This document shows positions 17,964 through 26,784 of a DNA stretch of 53,504 nucleotides, piece by piece (position 1 is the first letter of the stretch; each line of letters begins with the position of its first letter). The stretch lies in the NCBI GenBank assembly GCA_020852755.1, contig JADZAF010000096.1:1-53504 (forward strand). The letters run 5' to 3'. The notes beneath the pieces are model-generated. The model was not told where the DNA came from. It searched no databases and saw only the letters and a program-made list of their open reading frames with translations. This DNA is from Bryobacterales bacterium. Lineage in GTDB: Bacteria; Acidobacteriota; Terriglobia; Bryobacterales; Bryobacteraceae. Position numbers and translations under genes: made by a program.

Positions 17964-19454
17964 TTGCCGTACATACTCGCTCTGGACCAGGGCACCACCA
18001 GCTCGCGCGCTATCGTCTTCGACCACGACGGAAACATCCTGGCCTCGGCCCAGAAGGAGTTCACGCAGCACTACCCGCGGCCCGCCTGGGTGGAGCACGA
18101 TCCGCACGAAATCTGGGTTTCACAAATTGGAACGGCCGCGGAAGCCGTGGCGGGCGCGAGGATCCGCCCGGACGAGATCGCCGCGGTGGGCATCACCAAC
18201 CAGCGCGAAACGGCCGTGGTGTGGGACCGCCGGACGGGAGAGGCGATCCACAACGCCATCGTCTGGCAGGACCGCCGCACCGCGCCGCTTTGCCGGCGCC
18301 TGGTGGAGGAGGGCTGCGAGGCCATGATCCAGGAGCGCACCGGCCTGGTCATCGACGCCTACTTCTCGGCCAGCAAGGTGGCCTGGCTGCTGGAGAATGT
18401 GCCCGGCGCCCGCCAGCGCGCCGAGCGGGGGGAACTGGCCTTCGGGACCGTGGACACCTGGCTGCTATGGAAACTCACCGGGGGCCGCTGCCACGCGACG
18501 GACGCGTCGAACGCCTCCCGCACGATGCTGTTCAACATCCACACCGGCGCCTGGGACCCGGAATTGCTGCGGCTGTTCGGCGTTCCCGCCGCCCTGCTGC
18601 CGGAGGTCCGCAGTTCCAGCGAAGTCTACGGAACCACCGCGCCGCTGCCCGGCCTGGGAGAAGCGCCGGTGGCCGGCATCGCCGGCGATCAGCAGGCGGC
18701 CCTGTTCGGCCAGGCCTGCCTCTCCCCGGGATTGACCAAGTGCACGTACGGCACCGGCTGCTTCGTGCTGCAGAACACGGGAACGTCGCCTGTGAACTCG
18801 GGGCAGCGCCTGCTCACGACGGTGGCTTCGCGGATCGGAGGCACGACGGCCTATGCGCTGGAGGGCAGCGTCTTCATCGGGGGCGCGGTGGTGCAGTGGG
18901 TGCGCGACGGCTTGGGACTCATCCGCTCGGCGGAGGAGATCGAGGCGCTGGCGCGATCGGTCCCCGACAACGGCGGGGTGTTCCTGGTGCCGGCCTTCGC
19001 CGGGCTGGGCGCGCCGCACTGGGACCCTTACGCGCGGGGCGCGGTCCTGGGGATCACCCGCGGGGTTACGTCGGCGCACCTGGCGCGCGCGGCGCTGGAG
19101 AGCATTGCCTACCAGGTAGCCGACCTGTTGCAGGCCATGCGCGACGATTCGGGTATCGAGCTGAAGGAACTGCGCGTGGACGGCGGCGCCTCGCGCAACG
19201 ACCTGCTGATGCAGTTTCAGGCCGACCTGCTGGGCGCGCCGGTGGTGCGGCCGGCGATCACGGAAACCACCGCGCTGGGCGCGGCCTACCTGGCCGGCCT
19301 GGCCACCGGCTACTGGAGCGGGACGAAGGACGTCGCCGCCCACTGGAGAGTGGACCGCCGCTTCGACCCCAGCATGCCGGCGGAGCAGGCCGGGAGGCTG
19401 AAAGCGCGCTGGAAACGGGCCCTGGAGCGCGCGCGCCACTGGGAAACGGAGTAG
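17964..19454 (+). CDS. glpK: Glycerol kinase
   Basis: The 496-residue FGGY-family kinase phosphorylates glycerol to sn-glycerol 3-phosphate. It opens with the ATPase-fold phosphate loop [19 protein letters not shown], and contains GITNQRET, the glycerol-binding [16 protein letters not shown] region, [16 protein letters not shown] with the catalytic Asp, and the C-terminal [19 protein letters not shown] signature. TTG at 17964 is chosen because AGGAGGA (17954-17960) precedes it at ideal spacing and the protein then begins like other GlpK; an upstream TTG at 17916 adds an unconserved tail. The glpD gene follows after 4 nt, so the operon converts glycerol to dihydroxyacetone phosphate. No glycerol facilitator gene is adjacent. 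Confidence 0.97.
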   Translation: MPYILALDQGTTSSRAIVFDHDGNILASAQKEFTQHYPRPAWVEHDPHEIWVSQIGTAAEAVAGARIRPDEIAAVGITNQRETAVVWDRRTGEAIHNAIVWQDRRTAPLCRRLVEEGCEAMIQERTGLVIDAYFSASKVAWLLENVPGARQRAERGELAFGTVDTWLLWKLTGGRCHATDASNASRTMLFNIHTGAWDPELLRLFGVPAALLPEVRSSSEVYGTTAPLPGLGEAPVAGIAGDQQAALFGQACLSPGLTKCTYGTGCFVLQNTGTSPVNSGQRLLTTVASRIGGTTAYALEGSVFIGGAVVQWVRDGLGLIRSAEEIEALARSVPDNGGVFLVPAFAGLGAPHWDPYARGAVLGITRGVTSAHLARAALESIAYQVADLLQAMRDDSGIELKELRVDGGASRNDLLMQFQADLLGAPVVRPAITETTALGAAYLAGLATGYWSGTKDVAAHWRVDRRFDPSMPAEQAGRLKARWKRALERARHWETE

Positions 19455-19458
19455 GCGC

Positions 19459-21015
19459 ATGAACCGCGCCGCCATGCTCGCGCAACTGGCAGGCCGGAGC
19501 GAGCCCTGGGACGTGGTGGTGATCGGCGGGGGCGCCACCGGCCTGGGCATCGCGGTGGATGCGGCCTCGCGGGGCTATGCCGCGCTTCTGCTGGAGCAGA
19601 GCGACTTCGGCAAGGGCACTTCCAGCCGCAGCACCAAGCTGGTGCACGGCGGGGTGCGCTACCTGGAGCAGGGAAATATCGCGCTGGTGATGGAGGCGCT
19701 GAAAGAGCGCGGCATCCTGCGCCGGAACGCGCCCCACCTGGTTTCGGACCTGCCCTTCGTGGTGCCCAACTACGACTGGTGGGAAGCGCCTTTCTACGGC
19801 CTGGGACTCAAACTCTACAACCTGCTGGCCGGCAAGTACGGCTTCGGCCCCTCCAGTATCCTCTCCCGGGAGGAGACTCTGGCCCGCCTTCCCAACATAC
19901 GGATGGAAGGACTGCGCGGCGGCGTGGTTTACTACGACGGCCAGTTCGACGACTCGCGCCTGCTGATCCACCTGGCGGCGACCGCCGCGGAGCAGGGAGG
20001 CGTGCTGCTGAACTACGCTCCGGTCACCGGGCTGGTGAAGGGCGGCGACGGGTGCGTCGAAGGGGTGGCGTTCCGGGATGCCGAAACCGGGCAGGCGTAC
20101 GAAGCCGGCGCGCGCGTGGTGGTCAACGCCACCGGTCCCTTCTGCGACGCGGTACGGCGCATGGCGGACCCCGAGGCCCGGCCGATGATCGCGCCCAGCC
20201 AGGGCATCCACCTGGTGTTCGACCGCTCTTTCCTGGCCGGCGATCATGCCATCATGGTCCCCCATACCCGGGACGGGCGGGTGATGTTCGCCATTCCCTG
20301 GCACGGCCACGTGGTAGTGGGGACCACCGACACGCCGGTTCGGGAGATCCCCCTGGAGCCGGTCCCGATGGAGGCGGAGATCGAGTTCGTCCTGGAGACG
20401 GCGGGCCAGTACCTGGCGCGGCCTCCGGGGCGCGAGGACGTGCTCAGCGCCTTTGCCGGGATACGGCCGCTGGTGGGGTCGGGCGAGGTGAGCACGGCGT
20501 CGCTCTCGCGCGGCCATGCCATTCACATCGACCGGTCGGGGCTGCTGACGATCACGGGGGGCAAGTGGACCACCTACCGCCACATGGCCGAAGACTGCGT
20601 GAACCAGGCGGCCACGCTGGGGCGGCTGCCGGAGAGGCCGTGCCTCACGCGGGAGCTGAGGATCCACGGTTTCGAAGCGGAGGCGGGGGGCCACGGCCAC
20701 CTGCGGGTTCACGGCTCGGACGCCCCCGCGGTGCTGGAACTGGCGCGCGCGGAAGCGGGGCTTGGGGAGCGTCTGCACCCGTCCCTGCCCTACCTGGGCG
20801 CGGAGGTGGTATGGGCGGCTCGGCGGGAGATGGCCCGCACTCTGGAGGACGTGCTGGCGCGGCGCACCCGGGCTCTGTTCCTCAACGCACGCGCGGCCGG
20901 GGAGGCGGCGCCGCGCGCGGCGGCCCTGATGGCGCGGGAACTGGGCTGGGACGCCGCTCGCGAGGCGGCGGAGGTCGCGGGCTTCCGCAGGCTGGCCGCC
21001 GGGTACCGGGTGTAG
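19459..21015 (+). CDS. glpD: FAD-dependent glycerol-3-phosphate dehydrogenase
   Basis: The 518-residue peripheral membrane flavoenzyme oxidises glycerol 3-phosphate to dihydroxyacetone phosphate and passes electrons to quinone. The dinucleotide-binding fold is VVVIGGGATGLGIAVDAASR (19-38), followed by the family block GTSSRSTKLVHGGVRYLEQG, then VNATGPFCD, and ITGGKWTTYRHMAEDCVN near the FAD pyrophosphate site. Length matches aerobic GlpD. It is coupled to glpK by a 4-nt gap. A 32-residue membrane peptide gene lies 138 bp downstream. Confidence 0.97.
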   Translation: MNRAAMLAQLAGRSEPWDVVVIGGGATGLGIAVDAASRGYAALLLEQSDFGKGTSSRSTKLVHGGVRYLEQGNIALVMEALKERGILRRNAPHLVSDLPFVVPNYDWWEAPFYGLGLKLYNLLAGKYGFGPSSILSREETLARLPNIRMEGLRGGVVYYDGQFDDSRLLIHLAATAAEQGGVLLNYAPVTGLVKGGDGCVEGVAFRDAETGQAYEAGARVVVNATGPFCDAVRRMADPEARPMIAPSQGIHLVFDRSFLAGDHAIMVPHTRDGRVMFAIPWHGHVVVGTTDTPVREIPLEPVPMEAEIEFVLETAGQYLARPPGREDVLSAFAGIRPLVGSGEVSTASLSRGHAIHIDRSGLLTITGGKWTTYRHMAEDCVNQAATLGRLPERPCLTRELRIHGFEAEAGGHGHLRVHGSDAPAVLELARAEAGLGERLHPSLPYLGAEVVWAARREMARTLEDVLARRTRALFLNARAAGEAAPRAAALMARELGWDAAREAAEVAGFRRLAAGYRV

Positions 21016-21132
21016 CGCAAGTCTTGCGGTTCGGGGCGCGGGTTTCTGCAGGAATTGCGCGGCGGCATCCGCGCCCGGAGACCGTATCCGGCCGGCGGAA
21101 CAGGCGGTTCCCGAACTGGCTCGCTTCGTGCA

Positions 21133-21148
21133 CTCCGATCATCGGAGG
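21133..21148 (+). promoter_or_regulatory. Hairpin that sequesters a Shine-Dalgarno site
   Basis: CTCCGA (21133-21138) and TCGGAG (21142-21147) form a 6-bp stem with loop TCA. The 3' arm contains most of the GGAGG (21144-21148) that serves the small ORF at 21154, at 5-nt spacing. Folding of the RNA would hide the ribosome binding site, so translation of the peptide is probably conditional (by temperature, ligand or upstream translation). Confidence 0.5.
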
Positions 21149-21153
21149 CCCCG

Positions 21154-21252
21154 ATGAGAGAGTTCTTCACACTGAACCTGCCGGTCATCTTCCTCACGGG
21201 CGTGACTGCGTTCGCCGTGGCCGTCCTGGTGGCCGTGGCGCTGGATCTGTGA
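21154..21252 (+). CDS. 32-residue single-pass membrane peptide
   Basis: The predicted product is a short N-terminal segment (MREFFTLNLP) followed by one hydrophobic helix (VIFLTGVTAFAVAVLVAVAL) ending DL. A strong GGAGG with 5-nt spacing supports translation from ATG 21154; the frame stays open upstream, but those residues are Arg/Gly-rich and look non-coding. It lies 138 bp after glpD on the same strand. It could be a small regulator of a membrane enzyme or transporter, as many peptides of this size are. I know no family for it, so this rests on the ribosome site and hydrophobic pattern. Confidence 0.5.
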   Translation: MREFFTLNLPVIFLTGVTAFAVAVLVAVALDL

Positions 21253-21265
21253 GCGGCCTCCGGTG

Positions 21266-23317
21266 CTACAGGCCGAGCGCTTCCCACTTGCGGCGCTCTT
21301 CGGGCGTCATTGAGGAGCGGTACCTAGCGACGACCGCGGGAAAGTCCCAGCGGGTCTTCTGATCCGGGCGCCGGTCGAGGGAGACGCCCGCGCGCGCGTT
21401 CAGCCAGGGCCGCGATTCGGGCAGATGTAGCACGATGCGCCGGGGTGCCTCGCGCAGCGGCCCGGTCATCTCCACGGCCACGCCTCGCGCCATGCCCCGC
21501 ACCAGCAGGTCCATGGGGCCGAAGTGGGTGGGCAGGCGCTCCACCCGGATCTCCCTGCCCTCCTCCAGCCACCAGTCGGGGACGGCGGCCAGCAGGTGCA
21601 GGTCGCCGCCATCCTCGTGCACCAGCATATGGCGCAGCAGGATGGCGTAGTTGGAAGCCCCGGTCACGTGCGGGATGGTGTCGCTCCAGGCGAAGCGCCG
21701 CTTGTAGAAGATGCCCTCCGGAAAAGCGTTGGCGGCAGTGCTGTGCAGCAGGTACCAGTAGAAGCTCTCCGCCACCTTCTCCGCTTCGCCGCGAACCAGG
21801 GTGTTCATGACGGTGTAGGCGCCCATGTAGGGGTGGATGGCGTCCTCCATTTTGGGGGACTTCCAGCGGATGGTGCCCTCCACGTATCCGCCGGTGAAGT
21901 CCTTTTCCAGAAACTCGATGGAGGCGGCTACGCGGGGATCCCGCGCGTCGAACAGGCGGGTGGGCCAGAGCGTCTCCGTGTTGCCCCAGTGAGTGCCCGC
22001 CGTTTCCCAGCTGGGCGGGAAGTAGGGGACTCCGGCGCGTTTCCAGGCCGCCTCGATGGCCGCCCGGTACTCATCCGCCTCGCTCATCAGGAAGGCGGCA
22101 TCCCCGGTCCGGCCCAGCGTGCCGGCGGCATCGGCCGTCAGGAGCAGGCCGCGGAGGTTCCAGAAGTCGTAGCCCACGATGTGGTGCTTGCCGTCCCAGA
22201 GGTATTCACCGTCGGCCGGGGCCGCGGTGAGGAGGCCGTGGAAGGGTGAGCCGGCGGCGGCCTTGCGCCGCTCCCGCATGGTCCAGTTGACGGCGCGGAG
22301 CATGCGCGGGTAAACACGCTCGAGATACCCGCGGTCGCCGGTGATTTTGGCGTACTGCCAGAGGGCCCAGACGGCCTGGCCGTTGGCGTCGTACTGATCG
22401 CGCTGCGATTCGAAGCGGCCGTCGCGCTGCTGCCCGGCCATGTAGCGGTGGATGGCGCGGGCGGCGAATTCGTCGAGGCCGGCCTCTTCCAGTTGCATGA
22501 CCTGGTAAGCGCCGTCGCGTATGTAGAACTCGTCGTAGAAGCCCTCGCCGCCGTGGACCACCCCGAGGTCGTTGGCGATCATCTGGCAGACGTGGGCGGC
22601 CAGCAGGGCACGGGTGGCCTTGCGGCAGGGGACTGCGATGCGGGCGGCCGGGGCTACGATTTCACGCCAGAAGGATACGGTGCGGTCGAGCCAGAGGCCG
22701 GCGGGGGCGCCGTCATAGCGGGTAGCCTCGGAGATGGGGTAGAAGGTGTAGCGGGCAATGCCTTCCCGGGACTCACCGGGGGCCAGGGTCCAGTTCCAGG
22801 CGTATTCCCGAGTGTGCTTTCCGGCGGTTGCGAACTCCTGGCGGGCCGGCTTCGCGGCGGGGACGGGGCGCACGTCCGCGCGGGCCTCGGCGGGCGCGCC
22901 GGAGGCGTTGGTGGCCTTGACCGAGATCCAGCACAGGAAGTTCTCGGTCTCCCCGGGCCAGCGGAAGGCCTTGCGCCAGTCCCTGGAATCGGGCAGGGGG
23001 GTGGCCCAGAAGGTCACGTCGTAGCGCACGCCGCCGCCCGCGTCCGCCACCTGGATGACCGGCAGCCATCCCTCCATGGCCCGCTTGCCCAGCTTGCGGG
23101 TCAAGGGCGCCAGGCCGCGCCCGGTGCGGACCTGGATCGCGGCGCCGCCGGCCAGAAGCATCTCGGAGTCCGGAGTGATGCGCGCGCCGAACATGTAGTC
23201 GGGCAGGCCCACCACATTCCAGTTGTTGACGAAGTAATCGAAATCGTCCTCCACCGCCGGCCGCGCCGCGGGGGCCGCGAGGAGGGAGAAGAGCAGGAGA
23301 CTGACAGCGGTTCTCAT
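21266..23317 (-). CDS. Secreted (alpha/alpha)6-barrel glycoside hydrolase-like protein
   Basis: The 683-residue product has a signal peptide (MRTAVSLLLFSLLAAPAA), a beta-sandwich-like N-terminal region to about 220, and a helical catalytic domain with the pattern of six-hairpin glycosidases. The segment GGEGFYDEFYIRDGAYQVMQ, with its acidic/RDGAY motif, followed by QQRDGRFESQRDQYDANGQA and later HWGNTETLWPTRL, resembles GH15/GH63/GH78-type barrels. A C-terminal beta-domain follows from about 590. The exact GH family and substrate are not clear. ATG 23317 has GAGG 5 nt upstream and a TATAAC -10 element. It is divergent from the Gfo/Idh oxidoreductase at 23428, so the two may share control of one sugar pathway. 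Confidence 0.85.
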   Translation of the reverse strand: MRTAVSLLLFSLLAAPAARPAVEDDFDYFVNNWNVVGLPDYMFGARITPDSEMLLAGGAAIQVRTGRGLAPLTRKLGKRAMEGWLPVIQVADAGGGVRYDVTFWATPLPDSRDWRKAFRWPGETENFLCWISVKATNASGAPAEARADVRPVPAAKPARQEFATAGKHTREYAWNWTLAPGESREGIARYTFYPISEATRYDGAPAGLWLDRTVSFWREIVAPAARIAVPCRKATRALLAAHVCQMIANDLGVVHGGEGFYDEFYIRDGAYQVMQLEEAGLDEFAARAIHRYMAGQQRDGRFESQRDQYDANGQAVWALWQYAKITGDRGYLERVYPRMLRAVNWTMRERRKAAAGSPFHGLLTAAPADGEYLWDGKHHIVGYDFWNLRGLLLTADAAGTLGRTGDAAFLMSEADEYRAAIEAAWKRAGVPYFPPSWETAGTHWGNTETLWPTRLFDARDPRVAASIEFLEKDFTGGYVEGTIRWKSPKMEDAIHPYMGAYTVMNTLVRGEAEKVAESFYWYLLHSTAANAFPEGIFYKRRFAWSDTIPHVTGASNYAILLRHMLVHEDGGDLHLLAAVPDWWLEEGREIRVERLPTHFGPMDLLVRGMARGVAVEMTGPLREAPRRIVLHLPESRPWLNARAGVSLDRRPDQKTRWDFPAVVARYRSSMTPEERRKWEALGL

Positions 23318-23334
23318 GATCGCCTCGAACCACT

Positions 23335-23340
23335 GTTATA
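23335..23340 (-). promoter_or_regulatory. Extended -10 element of the glycosidase gene at 21266-23317
   Basis: TGCTATAAC on the minus strand gives an extended -10 (TATAAC at 23340-23335), with a predicted start about 10 nt before ATG 23317. There is no recognisable -35. On the plus strand of the same gap, TTGGCG-18 bp-TATGGT ahead of the gene at 23428 is a weaker candidate. Confidence 0.35.
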
Positions 23341-23427
23341 GCAGCGCGGGACGCTTCGCACGCACCGCCTTCTTGGCGGAGGCCGGCCGGTTGCGGTATG
23401 GTGCAAGTACCTTAGGAGACTTTCGCG

Positions 23428-24741
23428 ATGAGCATGCCTGAAGACCGGCGGGCCGTGGACCGCCGCGGATTCCTCAAGCACACGCTGGCGGCCGCGGCCG
23501 CCCCCATGATCGTGCCCGCGCACGTGCTGGGGCTGGGCGGCGCGGTGGGCCCCGGCGAGAAGATCGTGCTGGGCGGCATCGGGCTGGGCCCGCGCGGTTC
23601 CTACGATCTGAGCACCATCCTTCCGCAGAAGGACGTGCGTTTCGTGGCCACCTGCGATGTGCAGCGGAAACGCGCCGAAAGCATCAAGCAGATGGCCGAC
23701 AAGCACTACGGCAACAGCGACTGCGTCATCTACCGGGACATGTTCGAACGGCTGGCCCGGCCGGACATTGACGCGGTGCTGATCGCCACCGGCGACCGCT
23801 GGCACGCCCTGGCCTCGCTGCTGGCCGTCCGGGCCGGGAAGGACGTCTATTGCGAAAAGCCCTGCGGGCTGACCGTGGCGGAGGTCCAGGCGCTGGCGGA
23901 CGGCGTACACCGCTACGGACGCGTCTTCCAGGCCGGAACGCAGCGCCGCAGCCAGGCGCAATTCCAATACGCCGTTCACCTGGCCCACAGCGGCCAGCTG
24001 GGCCGGCTCCATACTCTGCACGCCTCGGTCTACACACCTACCAAGCAGTACGACTGGCTTCCGGGCGAACCGGAGCCGCCCAAGGAAGAATGCGACTGGG
24101 ATCGCTGGCTGGGTCCCGCGCCCTGGCGCCCCTACAACCACCTCTACGTCGCGGGCCGCTGGCGCGGGCATCACGATTTTGAAGCAGGCGGGAATTTTCT
24201 CGACTGGGGCGCCCACACACTGGATCTGTGCCAGTGGGCCAACCAGAGCGATCACAGCATGCCCATCGAGTACGAAGCAGGGCCGGGAAGCATCACGGCG
24301 CGCTATGCCAACGGCGTGAAGATCGTCTGCGATTTCCTGAAGACGCCGTTCGGCGACCGCGCGCCCCACTACCGCACTTCCACGGGAACCTGCCCGGTGC
24401 GGTTCGAGGGCGACGAAGGCTGGGTCGAAACCGGCGACAGTGCGGAGATCATCCTTTCGGACGGGCTGGTCGAGAAGGCGCGGAAGATCGTGGTGGGGAC
24501 CTCGCTGAGTCCCGCCGCGCACGCCCGGAATTTCTTCGACTGCATGCGCTCGCGGGCCAAGCCGGTGTGCAACCAGGACGTGATGCGCCGCACTCACATC
24601 GCCTGCTTCGCGGCGCAGCTCTCCTGGCAGCTTGGGCGCAAGATCACCCTGGATCCCGTCAAGGAGGAGTTCGTGAACGACGAGGAGGCCAACCGGATGC
24701 GCCGGCGCGCAACCAGGGAACCGTGGACCTTTCATGTTTGA
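23428..24741 (+). CDS. Tat-exported Gfo/Idh/MocA family oxidoreductase
   Basis: The 437-residue NAD(P)-dependent sugar or inositol dehydrogenase-like protein has the Tat signal DRRGFLK (11-17) followed by an Ala-rich hydrophobic segment. The Rossmann fold begins IVLGGIGLGPRG (about 47-57), and the family Lys is in CEKP (142-145). The C-terminal domain has the GGNFLDWGAHTLDLCQWA block with the conserved Asp/His positions. Many Acidobacteria and Planctomycetes carry exported members of this family, implying the bound cofactor is inserted before transport. AGGAGA precedes the ATG. The HEAT-repeat gene follows by 12 nt. The divergent glycosidase suggests a shared glycan substrate, but the sugar is unknown. 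Confidence 0.93.
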   Translation: MSMPEDRRAVDRRGFLKHTLAAAAAPMIVPAHVLGLGGAVGPGEKIVLGGIGLGPRGSYDLSTILPQKDVRFVATCDVQRKRAESIKQMADKHYGNSDCVIYRDMFERLARPDIDAVLIATGDRWHALASLLAVRAGKDVYCEKPCGLTVAEVQALADGVHRYGRVFQAGTQRRSQAQFQYAVHLAHSGQLGRLHTLHASVYTPTKQYDWLPGEPEPPKEECDWDRWLGPAPWRPYNHLYVAGRWRGHHDFEAGGNFLDWGAHTLDLCQWANQSDHSMPIEYEAGPGSITARYANGVKIVCDFLKTPFGDRAPHYRTSTGTCPVRFEGDEGWVETGDSAEIILSDGLVEKARKIVVGTSLSPAAHARNFFDCMRSRAKPVCNQDVMRRTHIACFAAQLSWQLGRKITLDPVKEEFVNDEEANRMRRRATREPWTFHV

Positions 24742-24753
24742 GGGCGCCATCCG

Positions 24754-26730
24754 ATGAGAACGAACTGGAACCTGATTGGTTTTTTCCTGGCAGGCCTGGC
24801 AGCGCCGGCCTTGTGGGGGCAGGCGCCAGCCCGGCCCCCGGTGCGGGAGTTGATCGGCGTTCTCGGGCAGTCCGGCGCCGGCCTGCACGCCAGGGCGCGG
24901 GCCTGCCAGCAACTGGGCGAATACGGAACCAGGGAGGCGGTCCCGGCGCTGGCGGCGCTGCTGACGGACCCGGCCCTGAGCGCGTACGCGCGCAGCGGCC
25001 TGGAAGGGATTCCGGACCCCAGCGCCGCGGCGGCCCTGCGGGCGGCCCTGGGCCGCCTCAAGGGCGATCTGCTGATCGGGGTGGTGAACTCGCTGGGCGT
25101 GCTGCGCGACGAGAAGGCGGCGCCGGCGCTCGGCAAGCTGGCTGAGAACCCTGCGTCCGGGGCGTCGCACGCCGCTTTACTGGCACTGGGCCGCATTTCC
25201 AATGGCGAGTCGATCCGCATTCTCCGGCGCGCGCTTGCGAGCGGCCCGGAGGAACTGCGGCCCGGCGCGGCGGCGGCCTGCCTGCTGGCGGCCGAATTCC
25301 AGGTCCGGCAGAACGCCGGGAACGCGGCTGCCCTCTACGACACCGTGCGCGCCTCCGCGGTTCCCATGCCGTACCGCATGGCGGCCACCCGGGGAGCGAT
25401 CGTCGCGCGCGGGCCGGGCGGAGTGGATCTGCTGGTGAAACTGCTGCGGTCGGACGAGCGCGAGATCCGCAACGTGGCGCTGTACACTGTCCGCGGGCTT
25501 TCCGGCGCCAGCCTCTCCGCCGCGCTGCGCGGTGAACTGGAAACAGCCCGGCCGGAGGTGCAGGCGCAGCTGCTTGTCGCGCTGGCGGATTGCTGCAGGG
25601 ATGCCGGAACGATCCGCGCGATCCGGGCTAAAGTCTCGGCCGAAAGGCCGGAGGTCCGGGCAGCGGCGTTTCAAGCGCTGGGCAAGATCGGCGACCCGGC
25701 CGATGCGGCGGCGCTGTTGGAAGGGGTGGTGAGCCGCCGGAGCGCGGAAGAGAGCGCCGCGGCGGCCGGAAGCCTGGCGCGGATTCCGGGGTCCGGAACA
25801 GACTCGCTCGTTCTCCGGCGCCTGGCCTCCACCGCCGATCCCGAATCGCGCGCCGCTCTCATCGATGTGATTGACGCCCGCCCGCCTTCGCAGCACGCCG
25901 CCGGGGAGTTGTTGAAGCAGGCCGGCGATCCCGACCTGCGAGTGAGCATGGCCGCCCTGCGGACCCTCCGGTCGCTGGCTGGAGTCAGCCACCTGCCTGC
26001 GCTGATGGCGGTCACCAGGACCTGCAAGGACGGTAACCAGAGAGCCGCCGCCGAGAGCGCGCTCCAGTACGCCTGCACCAGAAGCAAGGACACGACGCGC
26101 GCCGGGGAGCTGCTGCTGGCCGGGTTGAAGCAGGAAGGCGAGGACCTCGACAAGGCGTCCTGGATCCGCACTCTCGCCTCCATCGGCTACGCACCGGCCC
26201 TGCCTACGATCATGCAGAGCCTGCGATCCCCGAATTCCTGGCTGGTAAGGACGACCCTGGACAGCCTGGGGAGATGGCCCGATCCGGCTCCCGCGGGGGA
26301 ACTGCTGGGGATTGCGGAATCCACCCCTGACGCGGCTACCCGTACGCGGGCGTTGACTTCGGCCGTACGGCTGGCCGCCGCCGCCGCCGAGGGGCGCCAG
26401 GCGCCGGATGAAACCGTGGCCGGGTGGTTTCGGCGCGCCGGCGCGGCAGCCCGGTCGCCGGAGGAAAAGCGCCTGATCGTCGCCGGCCTGGGCCGCTGGA
26501 GAAGTACTGCCGGTTTCCGGCTGCTGGCCGCGTACCTGGACGATCCGGAGGTGAAGGCGGAAGCGGCGAATGCGGCAGTGAGCGTGGGCCAAACGCTGGC
26601 CGAGGGCTCCGATTACCTGGCCGTGAAGCCGGTCCTGGAGCGGCTTCCCGCCACCACGGACCAGGCTTTGAGCGACAGAATCGAGAGGCTGAGGAAGACC
26701 GTCGCGGCGGCAGAGGCCGGGCGCCGCTGA
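24754..26730 (+). CDS. Secreted HEAT-repeat protein
   Basis: The 658 residues start with a signal peptide (IGFFLAGLAAPALWGQ, cleaved about residue 23) and otherwise consist of tandem helical pairs of about 30-35 residues with recurring D-P...A...L...L motifs, such as EAVPALAALLTDP and IGDPADAAALLEGV, typical of HEAT/PBS-lyase-like repeats. Such solenoids bind other proteins and have no catalytic residues. It directly follows the exported Gfo/Idh oxidoreductase, so it may be a periplasmic scaffold or partner for that enzyme. It ends in a strong palindrome at 26737-26758 and converges on the URO-D-family gene. Confidence 0.92.
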   Translation: MRTNWNLIGFFLAGLAAPALWGQAPARPPVRELIGVLGQSGAGLHARARACQQLGEYGTREAVPALAALLTDPALSAYARSGLEGIPDPSAAAALRAALGRLKGDLLIGVVNSLGVLRDEKAAPALGKLAENPASGASHAALLALGRISNGESIRILRRALASGPEELRPGAAAACLLAAEFQVRQNAGNAAALYDTVRASAVPMPYRMAATRGAIVARGPGGVDLLVKLLRSDEREIRNVALYTVRGLSGASLSAALRGELETARPEVQAQLLVALADCCRDAGTIRAIRAKVSAERPEVRAAAFQALGKIGDPADAAALLEGVVSRRSAEESAAAAGSLARIPGSGTDSLVLRRLASTADPESRAALIDVIDARPPSQHAAGELLKQAGDPDLRVSMAALRTLRSLAGVSHLPALMAVTRTCKDGNQRAAAESALQYACTRSKDTTRAGELLLAGLKQEGEDLDKASWIRTLASIGYAPALPTIMQSLRSPNSWLVRTTLDSLGRWPDPAPAGELLGIAESTPDAATRTRALTSAVRLAAAAAEGRQAPDETVAGWFRRAGAAARSPEEKRLIVAGLGRWRSTAGFRLLAAYLDDPEVKAEAANAAVSVGQTLAEGSDYLAVKPVLERLPATTDQALSDRIERLRKTVAAAEAGRR

Positions 26731-26736
26731 AGACGG

Positions 26737-26758
26737 GTGGCGGCAGGAGTGCCGCCAC
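26737..26758. terminator. Palindrome between convergent HEAT and URO-D genes
   Basis: GTGGCGGCA (26737-26745) and TGCCGCCAC (26750-26758) form a perfect 9-bp stem with a GGAG loop, 6 bp after the HEAT-gene stop and 26 bp before the convergent URO-D stop. No T-tract follows. The 10-mer GGAGTGCCGC is shared with the element at 11435-11516. It is a likely bidirectional terminator or a member of a short intergenic repeat family. Confidence 0.5.
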
Positions 26759-26784
26759 TGTACGTTAATAACGTGCGCCACCTG

